Shown here: piece by piece, positions 41,682 through 50,206 of the stretch
How the letters are laid out: every line of letters starts with the position of its first letter
How positions within the stretch are numbered: the stretch's first letter is position 1
Assembly (NCBI GenBank): GCA_965203435.1
Contig: CBDBCU010000008.1
Span: 434,001-498,000 of the forward strand
Origin: CBDBCU01 sp965203435
GTDB lineage: Bacteria; Chloroflexota; Dehalococcoidia; Lucifugimonadales; UBA3495
DNA length: 64,000 nucleotides
Reading direction: 5' to 3'
The notes under the pieces: model-generated
Told to the model about the DNA's origin: nothing
Database searches by the model: none
The model's input: the letters and a program-made list of their open reading frames with translations, nothing else
Translations under genes and position numbers: made by a program

Positions 41682-41788
41682 TTTTCCCGCGCATCCCCTC
41701 ACCGTCCATTCCCGGCCGCCGCACCGTCATTCCCGCGTAAGCGGGAATCCCGACGGTACTGCCTCATGATGGTATTGGCGGCCCCCCT

Positions 41789-41889
41789 ACCGTCATTCCC
41801 GCGTAAGCGGGAATCCTGCGGCTGCCTGCCAAGGCTGCGGCATTATAAGGCAATACCGTCGGGATTCCCGCTTACGCGGGAATGACGGT
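41789..41889. repeat. ~100-bp inverted-repeat element, type B (reverse)
   Basis: Preceded by a left half of another type B element at 41726-41780 and followed by four short GGGGCGGGAA(T/G)GACGGTAGG repeats to 41965. Together they fill most of 41682-42030. Confidence 0.9.
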
Positions 41890-42032
41890 AGGATGGGGCG
41901 GGAATGACGGTAGGATGGGGCGGGAAGGACGGTAGGGGGGCGGGAAGGACGGTAGGAGGGCGGCGGGAATAACAGCAGCGGAGATGGAAAGGGCGGTTTA
42001 TAAGCAATTTCCCCAAATTGCCGCCGCCCCCT

Positions 42033-42061
42033 TTGACATTTGCTTTCGTTTCCCTTATCAT
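42033..42061 (+). promoter_or_regulatory. Sigma70-type promoter of the sppA-like operon
   Basis: TTGACA, 17 bases, TATCAT, about 100 bases before the ATG. Confidence 0.8.
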
Positions 42062-42161
42062 TCTTTTTGTAGCCCTTGCCGGTATCCCTTTTGGCGCCGG
42101 CGGTGGGCGTATCTTGGCAGCCCGCCGGGGATAGACCGGCCGGGGCAGCGACAGGTTAGCG

Positions 42162-43229
42162 ATGGGAAAACTGGCGGCCCTGGGTCGCTTTCTAATGGGT
42201 TGGTACATCCTGGCTCCGGCCCTGGCCGTGCTGGGGCTGGCCGCCGGCTACTATGTCTTTTTCAATGTGGCCCCCGGCAAGCCCAAAATCGGCGTCATCG
42301 ACATCCCCTTTACCGGGCTGGGCGAGGACGCCGCCGCCATCATCACCGCCTATCTGGACTATGCCCGCCGCGACCCGGCCCTTAAGGGCGTGGTGATTAA
42401 GCTGTCCACCCCCGGCGGCGGGGCCGCGCCCAGCGAGCAGCTTTACATTGAAACCCGCCGCCTGCGGGCGGAAAAGCCGGTGGTGATGGTGATGAACGGC
42501 CTGGTCGCCAGCGGCGGCTATATGATGGCCATGGGCGTCAATCATACCTACGCCAAAACCTCCTCGCTGATTGGCAATGTGGGCGTGGTCAGCCCGGCCG
42601 GCGACATCCTGCCGCCCATCATCCCGGAAACGGTCATCACCACCGGCCCGGAAAAGCTGACCGGGGCCTCCCGGCGGGATTGGATGGCGACGATGGACGG
42701 CTTGAAAGAAGCCTTTGTCGAGATGGTAGTGCAGGAACGCGGCGCTAAGCTGAAAGTGTCCCGGGAGGAACTGGCCGAGGGCCGGGTCTATTCCGGGATG
42801 GAAGCGGTGCGCTTGGGCTTGGCCGATGAAATCGGCAGCGATGTCCATGCCTTTGAGAAAGCGGCGGAGTTGGCCGGCGTATCCGACTACGAAATCGTCA
42901 ACATCAATGTCGAAGTCAATCGGCTGCTGGTGCAGAACCTGCGCCGCATCTATTCATCCAACGAGGACGGCGCGGCCGCCCTGTCCGCCGCCGATACCGA
43001 ACTGCTGCGGCTCCTGGCCCCGCGCCAAACTATGGCGGCCGCGGCGGATGATGCCGCCGCGCCCGGCGACTCGACGCTGTCCCCCGGCGGCCCGGTCAAC
43101 CTGAAATCCGCCCAGCGGCCGCTGGAATATGGCGTATTTGGCGCGCCCTTGACGGAAACTTTCCCGGACTTTCCCGTAGCCATCAATCAGCCGGAGTTTT
43201 ATTACCTGTATGTCGGCGCCGCTCCGTAA
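42162..43229 (+). CDS. S49-family membrane protease (SppA-like)
   Basis: A 355-residue signal-peptide-peptidase-like serine protease. One N-terminal membrane segment (about 12-35), IGVIDIPFTG, the LSTPGGGAAPSEQLY oxyanion region, nucleophile serine in NGLVASGGYMMA near residue 124 and the SLIGNVGV stretch; the likely general-base lysine lies in the C-terminal half. Single-domain type. A C-terminal low-complexity stretch (AAAADDAAAPGDS) follows residue 290. The next gene overlaps its end by 20 bases. Confidence 0.9.
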   Translation: MGKLAALGRFLMGWYILAPALAVLGLAAGYYVFFNVAPGKPKIGVIDIPFTGLGEDAAAIITAYLDYARRDPALKGVVIKLSTPGGGAAPSEQLYIETRRLRAEKPVVMVMNGLVASGGYMMAMGVNHTYAKTSSLIGNVGVVSPAGDILPPIIPETVITTGPEKLTGASRRDWMATMDGLKEAFVEMVVQERGAKLKVSREELAEGRVYSGMEAVRLGLADEIGSDVHAFEKAAELAGVSDYEIVNINVEVNRLLVQNLRRIYSSNEDGAAALSAADTELLRLLAPRQTMAAAADDAAAPGDSTLSPGGPVNLKSAQRPLEYGVFGAPLTETFPDFPVAINQPEFYYLYVGAAP

Positions 43230-44511
43230 AGCCCTGTTGCTGCTGCTCTTTCCGGCCGGCCTCGCCGCCTTTTTCCTGGCGGCGTATCTATCCTTTTACT
43301 CCGGCGGCGGCTACACCCCGCCGGAGGCCCCGGATATTGCCTTTGCCGCGGCCGTTTCCTATCCGGTGGAAACGGCGGCCTTTGCCGACGACCCGGTTTT
43401 TGCCACGGACATCGCCGCCAACCGGGGGCTGCTGCTGGTGGATTTTGCCCACCGCAACGCCTTTTATCCGGAGGAACTGGCCCCCCTGACCGCCCGGGTC
43501 GCCGGCCGCGGCTACGAAATCGCTTATCTGGAGGATCCGGATCAACTGGCGGAACAGCTGCGCGCCGCCGCCGCCCTGCTGGTCATCCTGCCCATCGATG
43601 CCTATAGCCCGGAATCCGCCGCCGCCGTTGCCGATTTCGCCGCCCGCGGCGGCCGGGTGCTGCTGATTGCCGATCCGGGCCGGCCCCATTACATCAACTA
43701 CCTGGCCGAACCCCTGGGCGTCTCTTTCCCCCCCGACTACCTCTATAACCAGACCGACTACGACACCAACTTTCAGGAAATCTTTGTGCGCGATTTTCAG
43801 GCCGACGCCGTCACCTCCGGCCTGGACGAAATTGCCCTCTACTACGCCGGATCCGTTGATTCCGTCGGGCCGGGCCTGGCTTTCAGCGGCGGCAATACCT
43901 ACTCCAGCCTGGCCGAACTGCCGGTGGCCCTGGCCCCTATTGCCCTCGGCGCTAATCCCAACATCCTGGCCCTCCACGACCTGACCTTTATGATTCCCCC
44001 CTATAATGGGGTGCGGGATAATGACCGCTTCCTGTCCAACCTGGCCGACTTTCTCACCGATGGGCAGCTAGAGTATCGCTTGACCGACTATCCCCACTTT
44101 TTCCGCGGCCAAGTGGATGTGCTGCTGGGACGGCCGGAATTGTTTGCCCAGGGCGCGGAATTGAAAGACCAACTGGCCGACCAGGGTATCCGCGCGGATT
44201 TGCGGGGATTGGACAACGGCGGCCGGGATACGATTTTCCTGGGTTTGTACGATGATGCCGCGGCGGCCGCCCCCTATCTGGACGCCCTGGGCATTTATGT
44301 GGATGAAACCGCTATTGACGCCCCCTTTGCCCCGGGCCTGCCCCGGGAAGGGACGGCGCTATTGGCCCTCTACCGGGCCGGGGCGCGGCCGGTTCTGGTC
44401 ATCCTGGCCGCCACGCCCGAAGGACTGGATAAAATCATCGGTCAACTGGACTCCGGGGATTTCCGCCGGGGGCTGGCCGCCGACTATGCAGGGGTGTATA
44501 AAACCGAATGA
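43210..44511 (+). CDS. DUF4350 / GldG-like exported protein
   Basis: A 433-residue protein with one N-terminal membrane segment and a large outer domain. LLLVDFAHRNAFYPEELAPL and AAALLVILPIDAYSPESAAAVADFAARGGRVLLIADPGR match the DUF4350/intraflagellar-transport-like fold. Ends YAGVYKTE. Overlaps the protease gene by 20 bases and the following lipoprotein gene by four (ATGA), so all three are one operon. Function unknown; the protease could process the two exported partners (inference). Confidence 0.75.
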   Translation: MSAPLRKALLLLLFPAGLAAFFLAAYLSFYSGGGYTPPEAPDIAFAAAVSYPVETAAFADDPVFATDIAANRGLLLVDFAHRNAFYPEELAPLTARVAGRGYEIAYLEDPDQLAEQLRAAAALLVILPIDAYSPESAAAVADFAARGGRVLLIADPGRPHYINYLAEPLGVSFPPDYLYNQTDYDTNFQEIFVRDFQADAVTSGLDEIALYYAGSVDSVGPGLAFSGGNTYSSLAELPVALAPIALGANPNILALHDLTFMIPPYNGVRDNDRFLSNLADFLTDGQLEYRLTDYPHFFRGQVDVLLGRPELFAQGAELKDQLADQGIRADLRGLDNGGRDTIFLGLYDDAAAAAPYLDALGIYVDETAIDAPFAPGLPREGTALLALYRAGARPVLVILAATPEGLDKIIGQLDSGDFRRGLAADYAGVYKTE

Positions 44512-46055
44512 TGATTAACCTGGGCCGGCGCCTGCTGCGGCCGGCCGCCCTGATTTTGCCCGTGCTGTTCCTGACCGCTTGCGCCTCCGGTTCGCCGGCC
44601 GCGGATCCGGCCGCCGTAGCCGATCCTAATCCGGCCGCCGCCGCGCCGCCGCCGGCCGCCGCCGGGGCGATGCCGGCGGCCGTGGATCCGGATTTGCTGG
44701 CGGATTTCGCCGCGGCCCAGCAGGCCATCAACGCCGATTGGGATGCTTTCCATACCGATTTTGACGCTTGGCGGGCCGGTTTGACCGCCTGCGACCGCAG
44801 CGCCGTAACCGCCGCCCTGCGGGAGTTTGCCGGGGATTTCGACGGCATTGCCGCCTTGGCCCGGAATTTGCCCTCCGGCGGCATCACCCGCGGCCTGGCT
44901 TACCCGGTCTTTGACGCCGCCGCTATTGAGGGCAGCCTGCTCCGCCGCTATCGGGACAACTGGCAGCCGGGCAATACTGATTTGGCCGAGGCGTTGCAGT
45001 CCCAGCGGACTCAAGCCGCTTGGGTTTTGCGGGATACCGCCGACCAGCTGGACGAATTGGGCGAAAGGGATGACCCGGAACAGCGCGCCGCCGCCCAAGC
45101 CCTGGCCGAGGCCCTGGAACCCATCAACGCCGCTTGGGATGCGGCCCATCAGGATTACGCCGATTTGAGCCAGCGGCAGGCGGAAATCGCCCCAGTGTCG
45201 GAAGTAAGCGCCCAGGTGTCCGCCCTGATTAAACTCTGGAACCTGGATCTCATCGAGCCGCTGCAAAAACTGGAATCCGATGACGCCGCCGTGGCGGACT
45301 TGGCCGATGAACTGCTGGCGACGGCCCAATACGAAAGGGATACGCTGACCGAACTGCGGGATAGTATCGACTACCGCGCCGAGGAAATCAGCGCGGCGGC
45401 CGCCGGCCCGGCCGCGGAGGATTTGGCCCTGATTCGGGAATTGGAACAGTCGGCCGGGATTGACGGCTTGCCGCCGGACGCCGCCCAGGAAAGGGACGGC
45501 ATGGCCGAACCCACGCCGGAGCCGCCGTCGGAGCCGGAGCCGGTGGACAATTCCGACCTGTTCTACGGAATGACCGCCGAGGTGGCGGCCACCAATCAAA
45601 TCCGCAAGGAAAACCGCCGCGCCCTGGATAGCCTGATTGAGGGTTTCAAGGAATCGGATCGGCAAGCCCTGGCTGACTTCACCGCCGCCCTGGCCCGGTT
45701 GCAGCGGGAATGGGACGATTTCCATTCCGATTATGATGAATGGGTCAGCGCGGCCGGCGGTTGCGACCGGGCGGCGGCGGCCCAAGCCCTGGCCGAGTTT
45801 CAGCAGCGCTTTCAGCAGTTGGGCGCGCGGGTGCGGGGCTTGTCCCAGGCATCCTACCTGCGCCCCACTTCCGACTTGCTAACCGCCGCCATCGACGGCG
45901 AGGCCGCCGCTCTGCGCGGCTTGGTCACTTCCTGGCGGCCCTACGCCGCCGATGTGTACCGCCCTCTTGACCGGGAACGCTCCCAAGCCGCCACCCTCCG
46001 CCGTCAAGCCGACCGCCGCACCCAGGAAACCCTGGCCCGCTTCGGCAGCGGCTAA
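44508..46055 (+). CDS. Lipoprotein with three helical repeat domains
   Basis: A 515-residue lipoprotein (lipobox FLTAC, cysteine about 25) with an A/P-rich linker followed by three related helical units. Each contains a W-D-x-F/A-H-x-D-(F/Y) motif (NADWDAFHTDFDAW, NAAWDAAHQDYADL, QREWDDFHSDYDEW); the first and last also share a CDR(S/A)A step and a W(Q/R)P motif. A second acidic, proline-rich linker separates the last unit. Third gene of the sppA-like operon. No known family. Confidence 0.75.
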   Translation: MMINLGRRLLRPAALILPVLFLTACASGSPAADPAAVADPNPAAAAPPPAAAGAMPAAVDPDLLADFAAAQQAINADWDAFHTDFDAWRAGLTACDRSAVTAALREFAGDFDGIAALARNLPSGGITRGLAYPVFDAAAIEGSLLRRYRDNWQPGNTDLAEALQSQRTQAAWVLRDTADQLDELGERDDPEQRAAAQALAEALEPINAAWDAAHQDYADLSQRQAEIAPVSEVSAQVSALIKLWNLDLIEPLQKLESDDAAVADLADELLATAQYERDTLTELRDSIDYRAEEISAAAAGPAAEDLALIRELEQSAGIDGLPPDAAQERDGMAEPTPEPPSEPEPVDNSDLFYGMTAEVAATNQIRKENRRALDSLIEGFKESDRQALADFTAALARLQREWDDFHSDYDEWVSAAGGCDRAAAAQALAEFQQRFQQLGARVRGLSQASYLRPTSDLLTAAIDGEAAALRGLVTSWRPYAADVYRPLDRERSQAATLRRQADRRTQETLARFGSG

Positions 46056-46105
46056 CGGCGGCGGCGATGGCTGGTGGCCGGCGGGCCGGCAGCCATCTGG
46101 CCGGG

Positions 46106-46256
46106 CAAAACCTTTGGCGCAGATAAAACCGTCCATCCCGGGCAAATGCCTTGGCGCACATAAAACCGTCCCTACCGGGCAAATGCCTTGGCGCACATAA
46201 AACCGTCCCTACCGGGCAAATGCCTTGGCGCACATAAAACCGTCCCTACCCTTTGC
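46106..46256. repeat. 37-bp tandem repeat (GGGCAAATGCCTTGGCGCA...)
   Basis: Four units of GGGCAAA-TGCCTTGGCGCACATAAAACCGTCCCTACC-type (first unit slightly different), each ending in AAAACCGTCC, the left half of the terminator stem below. Confidence 0.9.
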
Positions 46257-46275
46257 CCGGTAAGGACGGTTTTAT
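46234..46275. terminator. Bidirectional intrinsic terminator
   Basis: ATAAAACCGTCC...GGACGGTTTTAT, a 12-bp stem with an A-run on one side and a T-run on the other, between convergent genes. It includes the stop codon of the minus-strand gene. Confidence 0.85.
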
Positions 46276-46754
46276 CTGCGGTTGACGGGCGGCTGGGGTG
46301 GAGTTCCACTAGGGCGGCGGAGCAGCAGGGCTACATTGCCGTACAGCGAGGCGCTGCCGGCCAAAGCGTTCAGGAATTGGTGTTCAATATCCTGCCATTT
46401 GCCCAGCTTGCTGGTCCAGTTGCCGTTGGGCAACTGACGGGCGGCGTGAGTGGGCAGCCCATCTTTAGTAAAGATGGCGACTTTCTCAATGACGGGTTCC
46501 AGTTCGGCGGTGGCGCACTCCCGGTAGCCCAGAGACTCGAATGCCTCCCGGAAACTCGCCAAGGTTTCCTCTAGCGGCACGGTTTCGGGCCAATAGCTGT
46601 TGCTGTCCGGATCCGGGTCGGGCCACCACCAATCAGTATCATCGCCGGCGGCCCAAGCGATACAGTTGTAGCGGTCTGATGCCGGGCTGGTTACCCAGTA
46701 TTCCCCCCGGTTAAGGTTGGGAAATGCCGACTCTTTGCAACGTTCCAAGGTCAT
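46272..46754 (-). CDS. Conserved hypothetical (DUF7689-like, papain-like pattern)
   Basis: A 160-residue protein with YNCIAWAAGDDTDWWWPDP (cysteine 30), KVAIFTKDGLPTHAARQ (histidine near 103) and DGxWTSKLG-type (NGNWTSKLGKWQDIEHQF) motifs. This C...H order and the tryptophan-rich strand recall NlpC/P60-like or transglutaminase-like folds. Its ATG is three bases after the stop of the gene upstream; the two form a unit. Activity unknown. Confidence 0.6.
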   Translation of the reverse strand: MTLERCKESAFPNLNRGEYWVTSPASDRYNCIAWAAGDDTDWWWPDPDPDSNSYWPETVPLEETLASFREAFESLGYRECATAELEPVIEKVAIFTKDGLPTHAARQLPNGNWTSKLGKWQDIEHQFLNALAGSASLYGNVALLLRRPSGTPPQPPVNRR

Positions 46755-46757
46755 CGG

Positions 46758-47084
46758 TCAGGAAATATACCCCTTTTCCCGGCCCCATTCCAGCCAGAGC
46801 TCGGTAATTTTCGGAATCCGGCCGGCGTATTCCCGGGGCACCGGGTTTTCGCCGCTGAGGGCGCGCAAGGCTGCGAACCAATGGCCGCCGCGCTCCTGCA
46901 ACTCCCGCAGCACCAAGGGGATGGCCGCCGGCCCCATTCCGATGATTTCCTGATAGGCCGGGTGCGCCGCTATGGCCGTGCTGGAGGAGAGCGGGCCGGT
47001 TTCCCAGCGCCACTGGTCGGCCAGGGCGCGGAAACGGGTTTCCAAGGCAGTGGTGGGGGTGTCGATTTTAATTTGCTGCTGCAT
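46758..47084 (-). CDS. Conserved hypothetical, partner of the DUF7689-like gene
   Basis: A 108-residue helical protein: TRFRALADQWRWETGPLSS, HPAYQEIIGMGPAAIPLVLRELQ and HWFAALRALSGENPVP. This arrangement is often encoded just before DUF7689-like genes in cyanobacteria and Chloroflexota. There is no ribosome binding site; a promoter (47094-47122) places the transcription start only a few bases before the ATG, so the mRNA may be leaderless. Confidence 0.65.
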   Translation of the reverse strand: MQQQIKIDTPTTALETRFRALADQWRWETGPLSSSTAIAAHPAYQEIIGMGPAAIPLVLRELQERGGHWFAALRALSGENPVPREYAGRIPKITELWLEWGREKGYIS

Positions 47085-47093
47085 AATTAAGTC

Positions 47094-47122
47094 AGTATAG
47101 CGCCCCGGAATGGAGGGGGCAA
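47094..47122 (-). promoter_or_regulatory. Promoter for a possibly leaderless transcript
   Basis: Minus strand TTGCCC, 17 bases, TATACT, with the ATG ten bases after the -10 box. Confidence 0.65.
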
Positions 47123-47182
47123 CCGGTTTTGCGGGAAGTAGTGTAGAACTTGAAACCGCCCGGCAACTCCCGCCCCCTCTAC

Positions 47183-47211
47183 TTGCATTTCCCCCGGCCT
47201 TGCCCTATAAT
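47183..47211 (+). promoter_or_regulatory. Promoter of the second MPRL lipoprotein gene
   Basis: TTGCAT, 17 bases, TATAAT in CTTGCCCTATAATCCC, shared with 28649-28677. Confidence 0.82.
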
Positions 47212-47218
47212 CCCCCGT

Positions 47219-47347
47219 GCCACAGCAGCCCTTAACGCCGGGAATACCCCCGGCGCATCCAGCATCCATAGGAACCCTCTATGTTGAGAGTGGGGGCCTC
47301 GCGCCCCCTTGTAAAGTTCCTATGGTGCAGAGCGCGGCTGCTGTGGC
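47219..47347 (+). ncRNA. Structured 5' leader RNA with five nested helices
   Basis: P1: GCCACAGCAGCC (47219-47230) pairs exactly with GGCTGCTGTGGC (47336-47347). Inside: P2 CGCCGGG/CCCGGCG (47236-47255); P3 CCATAGGAAC/GTTCCTATGG (47266-47275 with 47316-47325), extendable through GCA/TGC with one bulge; within P3, P4 CTCT/AGAG (47277-47290) and P5 GGGGGC/GCCCCC (47292-47308). P1 begins eight bases after the TATAAT box, so the transcript starts with the structure; 39 bases then lead to the lipoprotein ATG. It matches no RNA class I know; a cis-regulator or a processed small RNA are both possible. Confidence 0.7.
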
Positions 47348-47386
47348 GGTAGTCCCACTCTAAACTGGACGCAAGGGGGTTCTTTA

Positions 47387-49000
47387 ATGCCACGGTTGAC
47401 CGTCCTTTTGGCCTTGTCCCTATTCCTCTTTTCCGCCCTGCTGCTGGCCTGCGGCGGCAGTTCCTCCCCGGCCGACCCGGCGGCCCCGGCCGCTACTGCG
47501 ACCTCGACGCCCGTTCCCACGCCCACCCCGGTACCTATCAGCGTATCGGCCACGGAGCTGCGCCTGGCCTACGAGGGCAACAAAGTCGCCGCGGATGCCA
47601 AGTATAAAGACCAGTGGGTGCTGGTTAGCGGTACGATTTCCAGCATTGCCGAGGCCGGCGGCGGCTACGATGTCAAATTGGAAACCGACGAATTTCTGTC
47701 GCTGACCGACATCGTTTGCAAAGTGGACGCCGACCTGGTTGATACCGTTCTGGCCTTGAATACCGGGCAGTATATCGCCATCCACGGCATCCTAGAGGGC
47801 AAAGGCTTTTCCGACATCGTAGTGCAGAACTGCACGGTGCAGGACGCTCCCCAATCGGCCGCGCCGGCTCAAGAGGAGCCGGCCGCCGCCCTGACCGAAC
47901 CGCCGGCCCAACCCACCGAACCGGCCCCGGAGCCTACCGCGCCGGCGGCGGCCGAAACTCCCGCGGCAATGCCGGCCGCTCCGGATCCTACGCCTACCCC
48001 CGAGCCTACGGCAACTCCCGAACCGACGCCCACGCCGGAACCGACGCCTACCCCTACGCCCTTGCCGCCAGGCTTCACTTTGGATAATGCGGTAGCGGCC
48101 GGCGGGGCCTTGAACGGGGCTGACGGAACGGAAATCCTGATTGCCGGCGTGCTGGAGGACGGCTGGGAGTTGATACAAGCCGAAGCATCCTATAACGATC
48201 CGCCGGGCGCGGGCAATCGTTTCTATATGCTTGCCCTGGCGGTGGGGTACGCCGGTGCCGGCCCGGCGGATGTCAGCTACAGCGACTTCCTCTTGATTGG
48301 GGACAATCGGGTGGCTTATGACTATGACAACGACTGCGGCTCCATTCCTGACCGCCTCGATGTCGAGCTTTACCCCGGCGGCAAAGTTCGGGGCAACCTC
48401 TGCTTTGAGGTTGCCGCTGAGGATGGCAACTTTATCCTGATCCATCAGCCGGAATCCTGGGACGATGCCACCCGGCGTTTCCTGAGCATTTACCCGCTCA
48501 ACCTCCGTGCCTTGGCCGATTTGTCGGTAACGATTCCCGAACCGGATCCGGCGGTGCTGGCAATGCCGGCCGGGATGACTCTGGATAACCCGGCGGAAAT
48601 TGGCGGCGCATTGCCCGGTTCTAACGGCGTGGAAACTGCGGTCGTTGCCATCAACGGCGACGCCTGGCCGCTGATCCAAGCCGAGGCTTCCTATAACGAC
48701 CCGCCCCAAGCCGGCAACCGTTTCTATCTGGTCACCGTTGCGGTAACTAACGCCGGCGGCAGTGATTCCATAGAAGTGGACGATGGCGATTTCCGCTTGA
48801 TCGGCTCTAACCGGACGGTCTATAACTACGAGAGAGATTGCGGTACGATTCCCGACGAACTGGAGGGCGAGCTTTTCCCCGGCGGCAAAACCCAGGGCAA
48901 CCTCTGCTTTGAGACGCCGCAATCCGAATCCGGCTTCATCTTGATTTACCAGCCGGATATTTTCGAAGTGGCATCCCGCCGTTTCCTGCGGCTGGAGTAA
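47387..49000 (+). CDS. Lipoprotein: OB-fold domain, P/T/E linker, two DUF4352-like domains
   Basis: A 537-residue lipoprotein. Signal peptide MPRLTVLLALSLFLFSALLLAC is nearly that of the lipoprotein at 28752. Residues about 50-150 (VSATELRLAYEGNKVAADAKY, VSGTISSI, GQYIAIHGILEG) fit the OB-fold lipoprotein domain PF12869 (tRNA_anti-like). A ~75-residue linker of P, E, T and A follows, then two copies of a ~150-residue beta domain sharing LIQAEASYNDPP, AGNRF and the NDCGSIPD/RDCGTIPD and G(G)K...GNLCFE motifs, similar to DUF4352. Exposed on the envelope; ligand unknown. Promoter and structured leader upstream. Confidence 0.85.
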   Translation: MPRLTVLLALSLFLFSALLLACGGSSSPADPAAPAATATSTPVPTPTPVPISVSATELRLAYEGNKVAADAKYKDQWVLVSGTISSIAEAGGGYDVKLETDEFLSLTDIVCKVDADLVDTVLALNTGQYIAIHGILEGKGFSDIVVQNCTVQDAPQSAAPAQEEPAAALTEPPAQPTEPAPEPTAPAAAETPAAMPAAPDPTPTPEPTATPEPTPTPEPTPTPTPLPPGFTLDNAVAAGGALNGADGTEILIAGVLEDGWELIQAEASYNDPPGAGNRFYMLALAVGYAGAGPADVSYSDFLLIGDNRVAYDYDNDCGSIPDRLDVELYPGGKVRGNLCFEVAAEDGNFILIHQPESWDDATRRFLSIYPLNLRALADLSVTIPEPDPAVLAMPAGMTLDNPAEIGGALPGSNGVETAVVAINGDAWPLIQAEASYNDPPQAGNRFYLVTVAVTNAGGSDSIEVDDGDFRLIGSNRTVYNYERDCGTIPDELEGELFPGGKTQGNLCFETPQSESGFILIYQPDIFEVASRRFLRLE

Positions 49001-49008
49001 ATCTACTG

Positions 49009-49035
49009 GGGCCGGGGGATCGTTTCCCCCGGCCC
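49009..49035 (+). terminator. GC-rich hairpin after the lipoprotein gene
   Basis: GGGCCGGGGGA-loop-TCCCCCGGCCC, 11-bp stem, no T-run; may be an attenuator or 3' stabiliser between two co-oriented genes. Confidence 0.6.
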
Positions 49036-49077
49036 TTATCCATATCCTGGCCCAACCTTAACCAAAGGAGTTAACCT

Positions 49078-49401
49078 ATGAAAATCGCGGCCTTGATTAT
49101 CGGGATTTTCGGCTCGATGGCCGGGTTCATCGCCGCCATCATCGTCATTGTAGCAGGCGGCGTTTTCGAGGCTGTCGGCGTTGGCGGCGCGGAAATCGCC
49201 GGGCCCGGATTCTGGGGTATGGGGATGTCGGTGGTCGGGCTGGTAGGCGCGGCCTTGCCCATCGCCAAGCCCCGGATTGCCGCCGGGCTGATGGTCGTCT
49301 CCGCCGTGGGGGGCGCAATAGCCATATCCCTGTTCTATGTACCGGCGGCGGCAATGCTGCTGATAGCCGCCCTCCTCGCTTTCCTTGGGCGGAAGGGGTG
49401 A
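49078..49401 (+). CDS. Small four-helix membrane protein, paralogue of 29731
   Basis: A 107-residue membrane protein starting MKIAALIIGIFGSMAGFIAA with about four glycine/alanine-rich helices and a short basic tail. Same size, start and position (directly after an MPRL lipoprotein) as the protein at 29731. AAGGAG before the ATG. Confidence 0.72.
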   Translation: MKIAALIIGIFGSMAGFIAAIIVIVAGGVFEAVGVGGAEIAGPGFWGMGMSVVGLVGAALPIAKPRIAAGLMVVSAVGGAIAISLFYVPAAAMLLIAALLAFLGRKG

Positions 49402-49420
49402 GGGGTACAAACCATCCACC

Positions 49421-50206
49421 CTACTCCCCGCCGGCCCGCAAATCAGATTTGCGGAACAGGGCGTAGGCGGCGGCGATAAAGATAGCGGCGTAGGCGGCGG
49501 TTATCGGGATGTACCAGATCCGGGCGATAAGGTCGCTGTCGCCGCGCAAGCCCCGGGCCACGCCGCGGAGCGTCCAGGCGGTAAAATCGGCCAAGGGCCA
49601 ATCCAAGGTTTCCCCCACAAAATCGACGACCGGATAGGCCAGAGCCTCAAAGGAAATCAATCCCAAACCCACGCCGATGGTGAAAGCGGTGGATTGCCGC
49701 CAATGGGCCAGCAACACGCCCAGGGCCAGATACAGCAGCCCGTTCTGAAAAGCGGCGGCGGTATCCAGCAGCCCATCCCGCCAATCGTTCCCATCGGCAA
49801 AGCCGGTCGACCAAACCAGGGCAAACAGGGCGGCCAGCAGGATGGCGGCCAAGTGCCAAGCCAGCAGCACCAGGGCGGCGGTCAGCATCTTGGCCGCCAT
49901 AATCCGGCCGCGGGCTGCGCCCCGGGCCGCCAGGGTGCGGATATGGCCGCCGGACAATTCCCCGGCGTGCAGCAAGGCCGCCAATCCAATCGCCAGCAGC
50001 GGGGCCAACCCGCCGGAAATGTAGGGCAGGAGGGCAAAGTAGTTCAGTTCCCAACCCGGCGTCAGACCCTGGCCGTGCAGTAATGCCGCGGCGGCCAAGG
50101 CCGCCGGCAGGGTCAGCAGGGCCAGGATAGCGGACACCCGAAAGGCGGCGCGGCGGCTCAGCCGAAACCATTCCCAACGAATCCGGTTGAGCAGTTCGCC
50201 CGTCAT
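49421..50206 (-). CDS. ABC-2-type transporter permease
   Basis: A 261-residue membrane protein with six predicted helices (LALLTLPAALAAAALL, YISGGLAPLLAIGLAALLH, LTAALVLLAWHLAAILLAALF and others) typical of ABC-2 permeases of antibiotic or lipid exporters. Start is ATG 50206, which overlaps the ATPase stop in an ATGA. Partner of the upstream ATPase; substrate unknown. Confidence 0.82.
   Translation of the reverse strand: MTGELLNRIRWEWFRLSRRAAFRVSAILALLTLPAALAAAALLHGQGLTPGWELNYFALLPYISGGLAPLLAIGLAALLHAGELSGGHIRTLAARGAARGRIMAAKMLTAALVLLAWHLAAILLAALFALVWSTGFADGNDWRDGLLDTAAAFQNGLLYLALGVLLAHWRQSTAFTIGVGLGLISFEALAYPVVDFVGETLDWPLADFTAWTLRGVARGLRGDSDLIARIWYIPITAAYAAIFIAAAYALFRKSDLRAGGE

Noticed and set aside
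46106..46256. CRISPR-like 37-bp repeats
   Set aside because: Units are head to tail without intervening unique sequence.
47219..47347. SRP RNA, 6S RNA or RNase P RNA
   Set aside because: No SRP GGAA-loop helix, no rod-like 6S shape and too short for RNase P; left as unknown structured leader.
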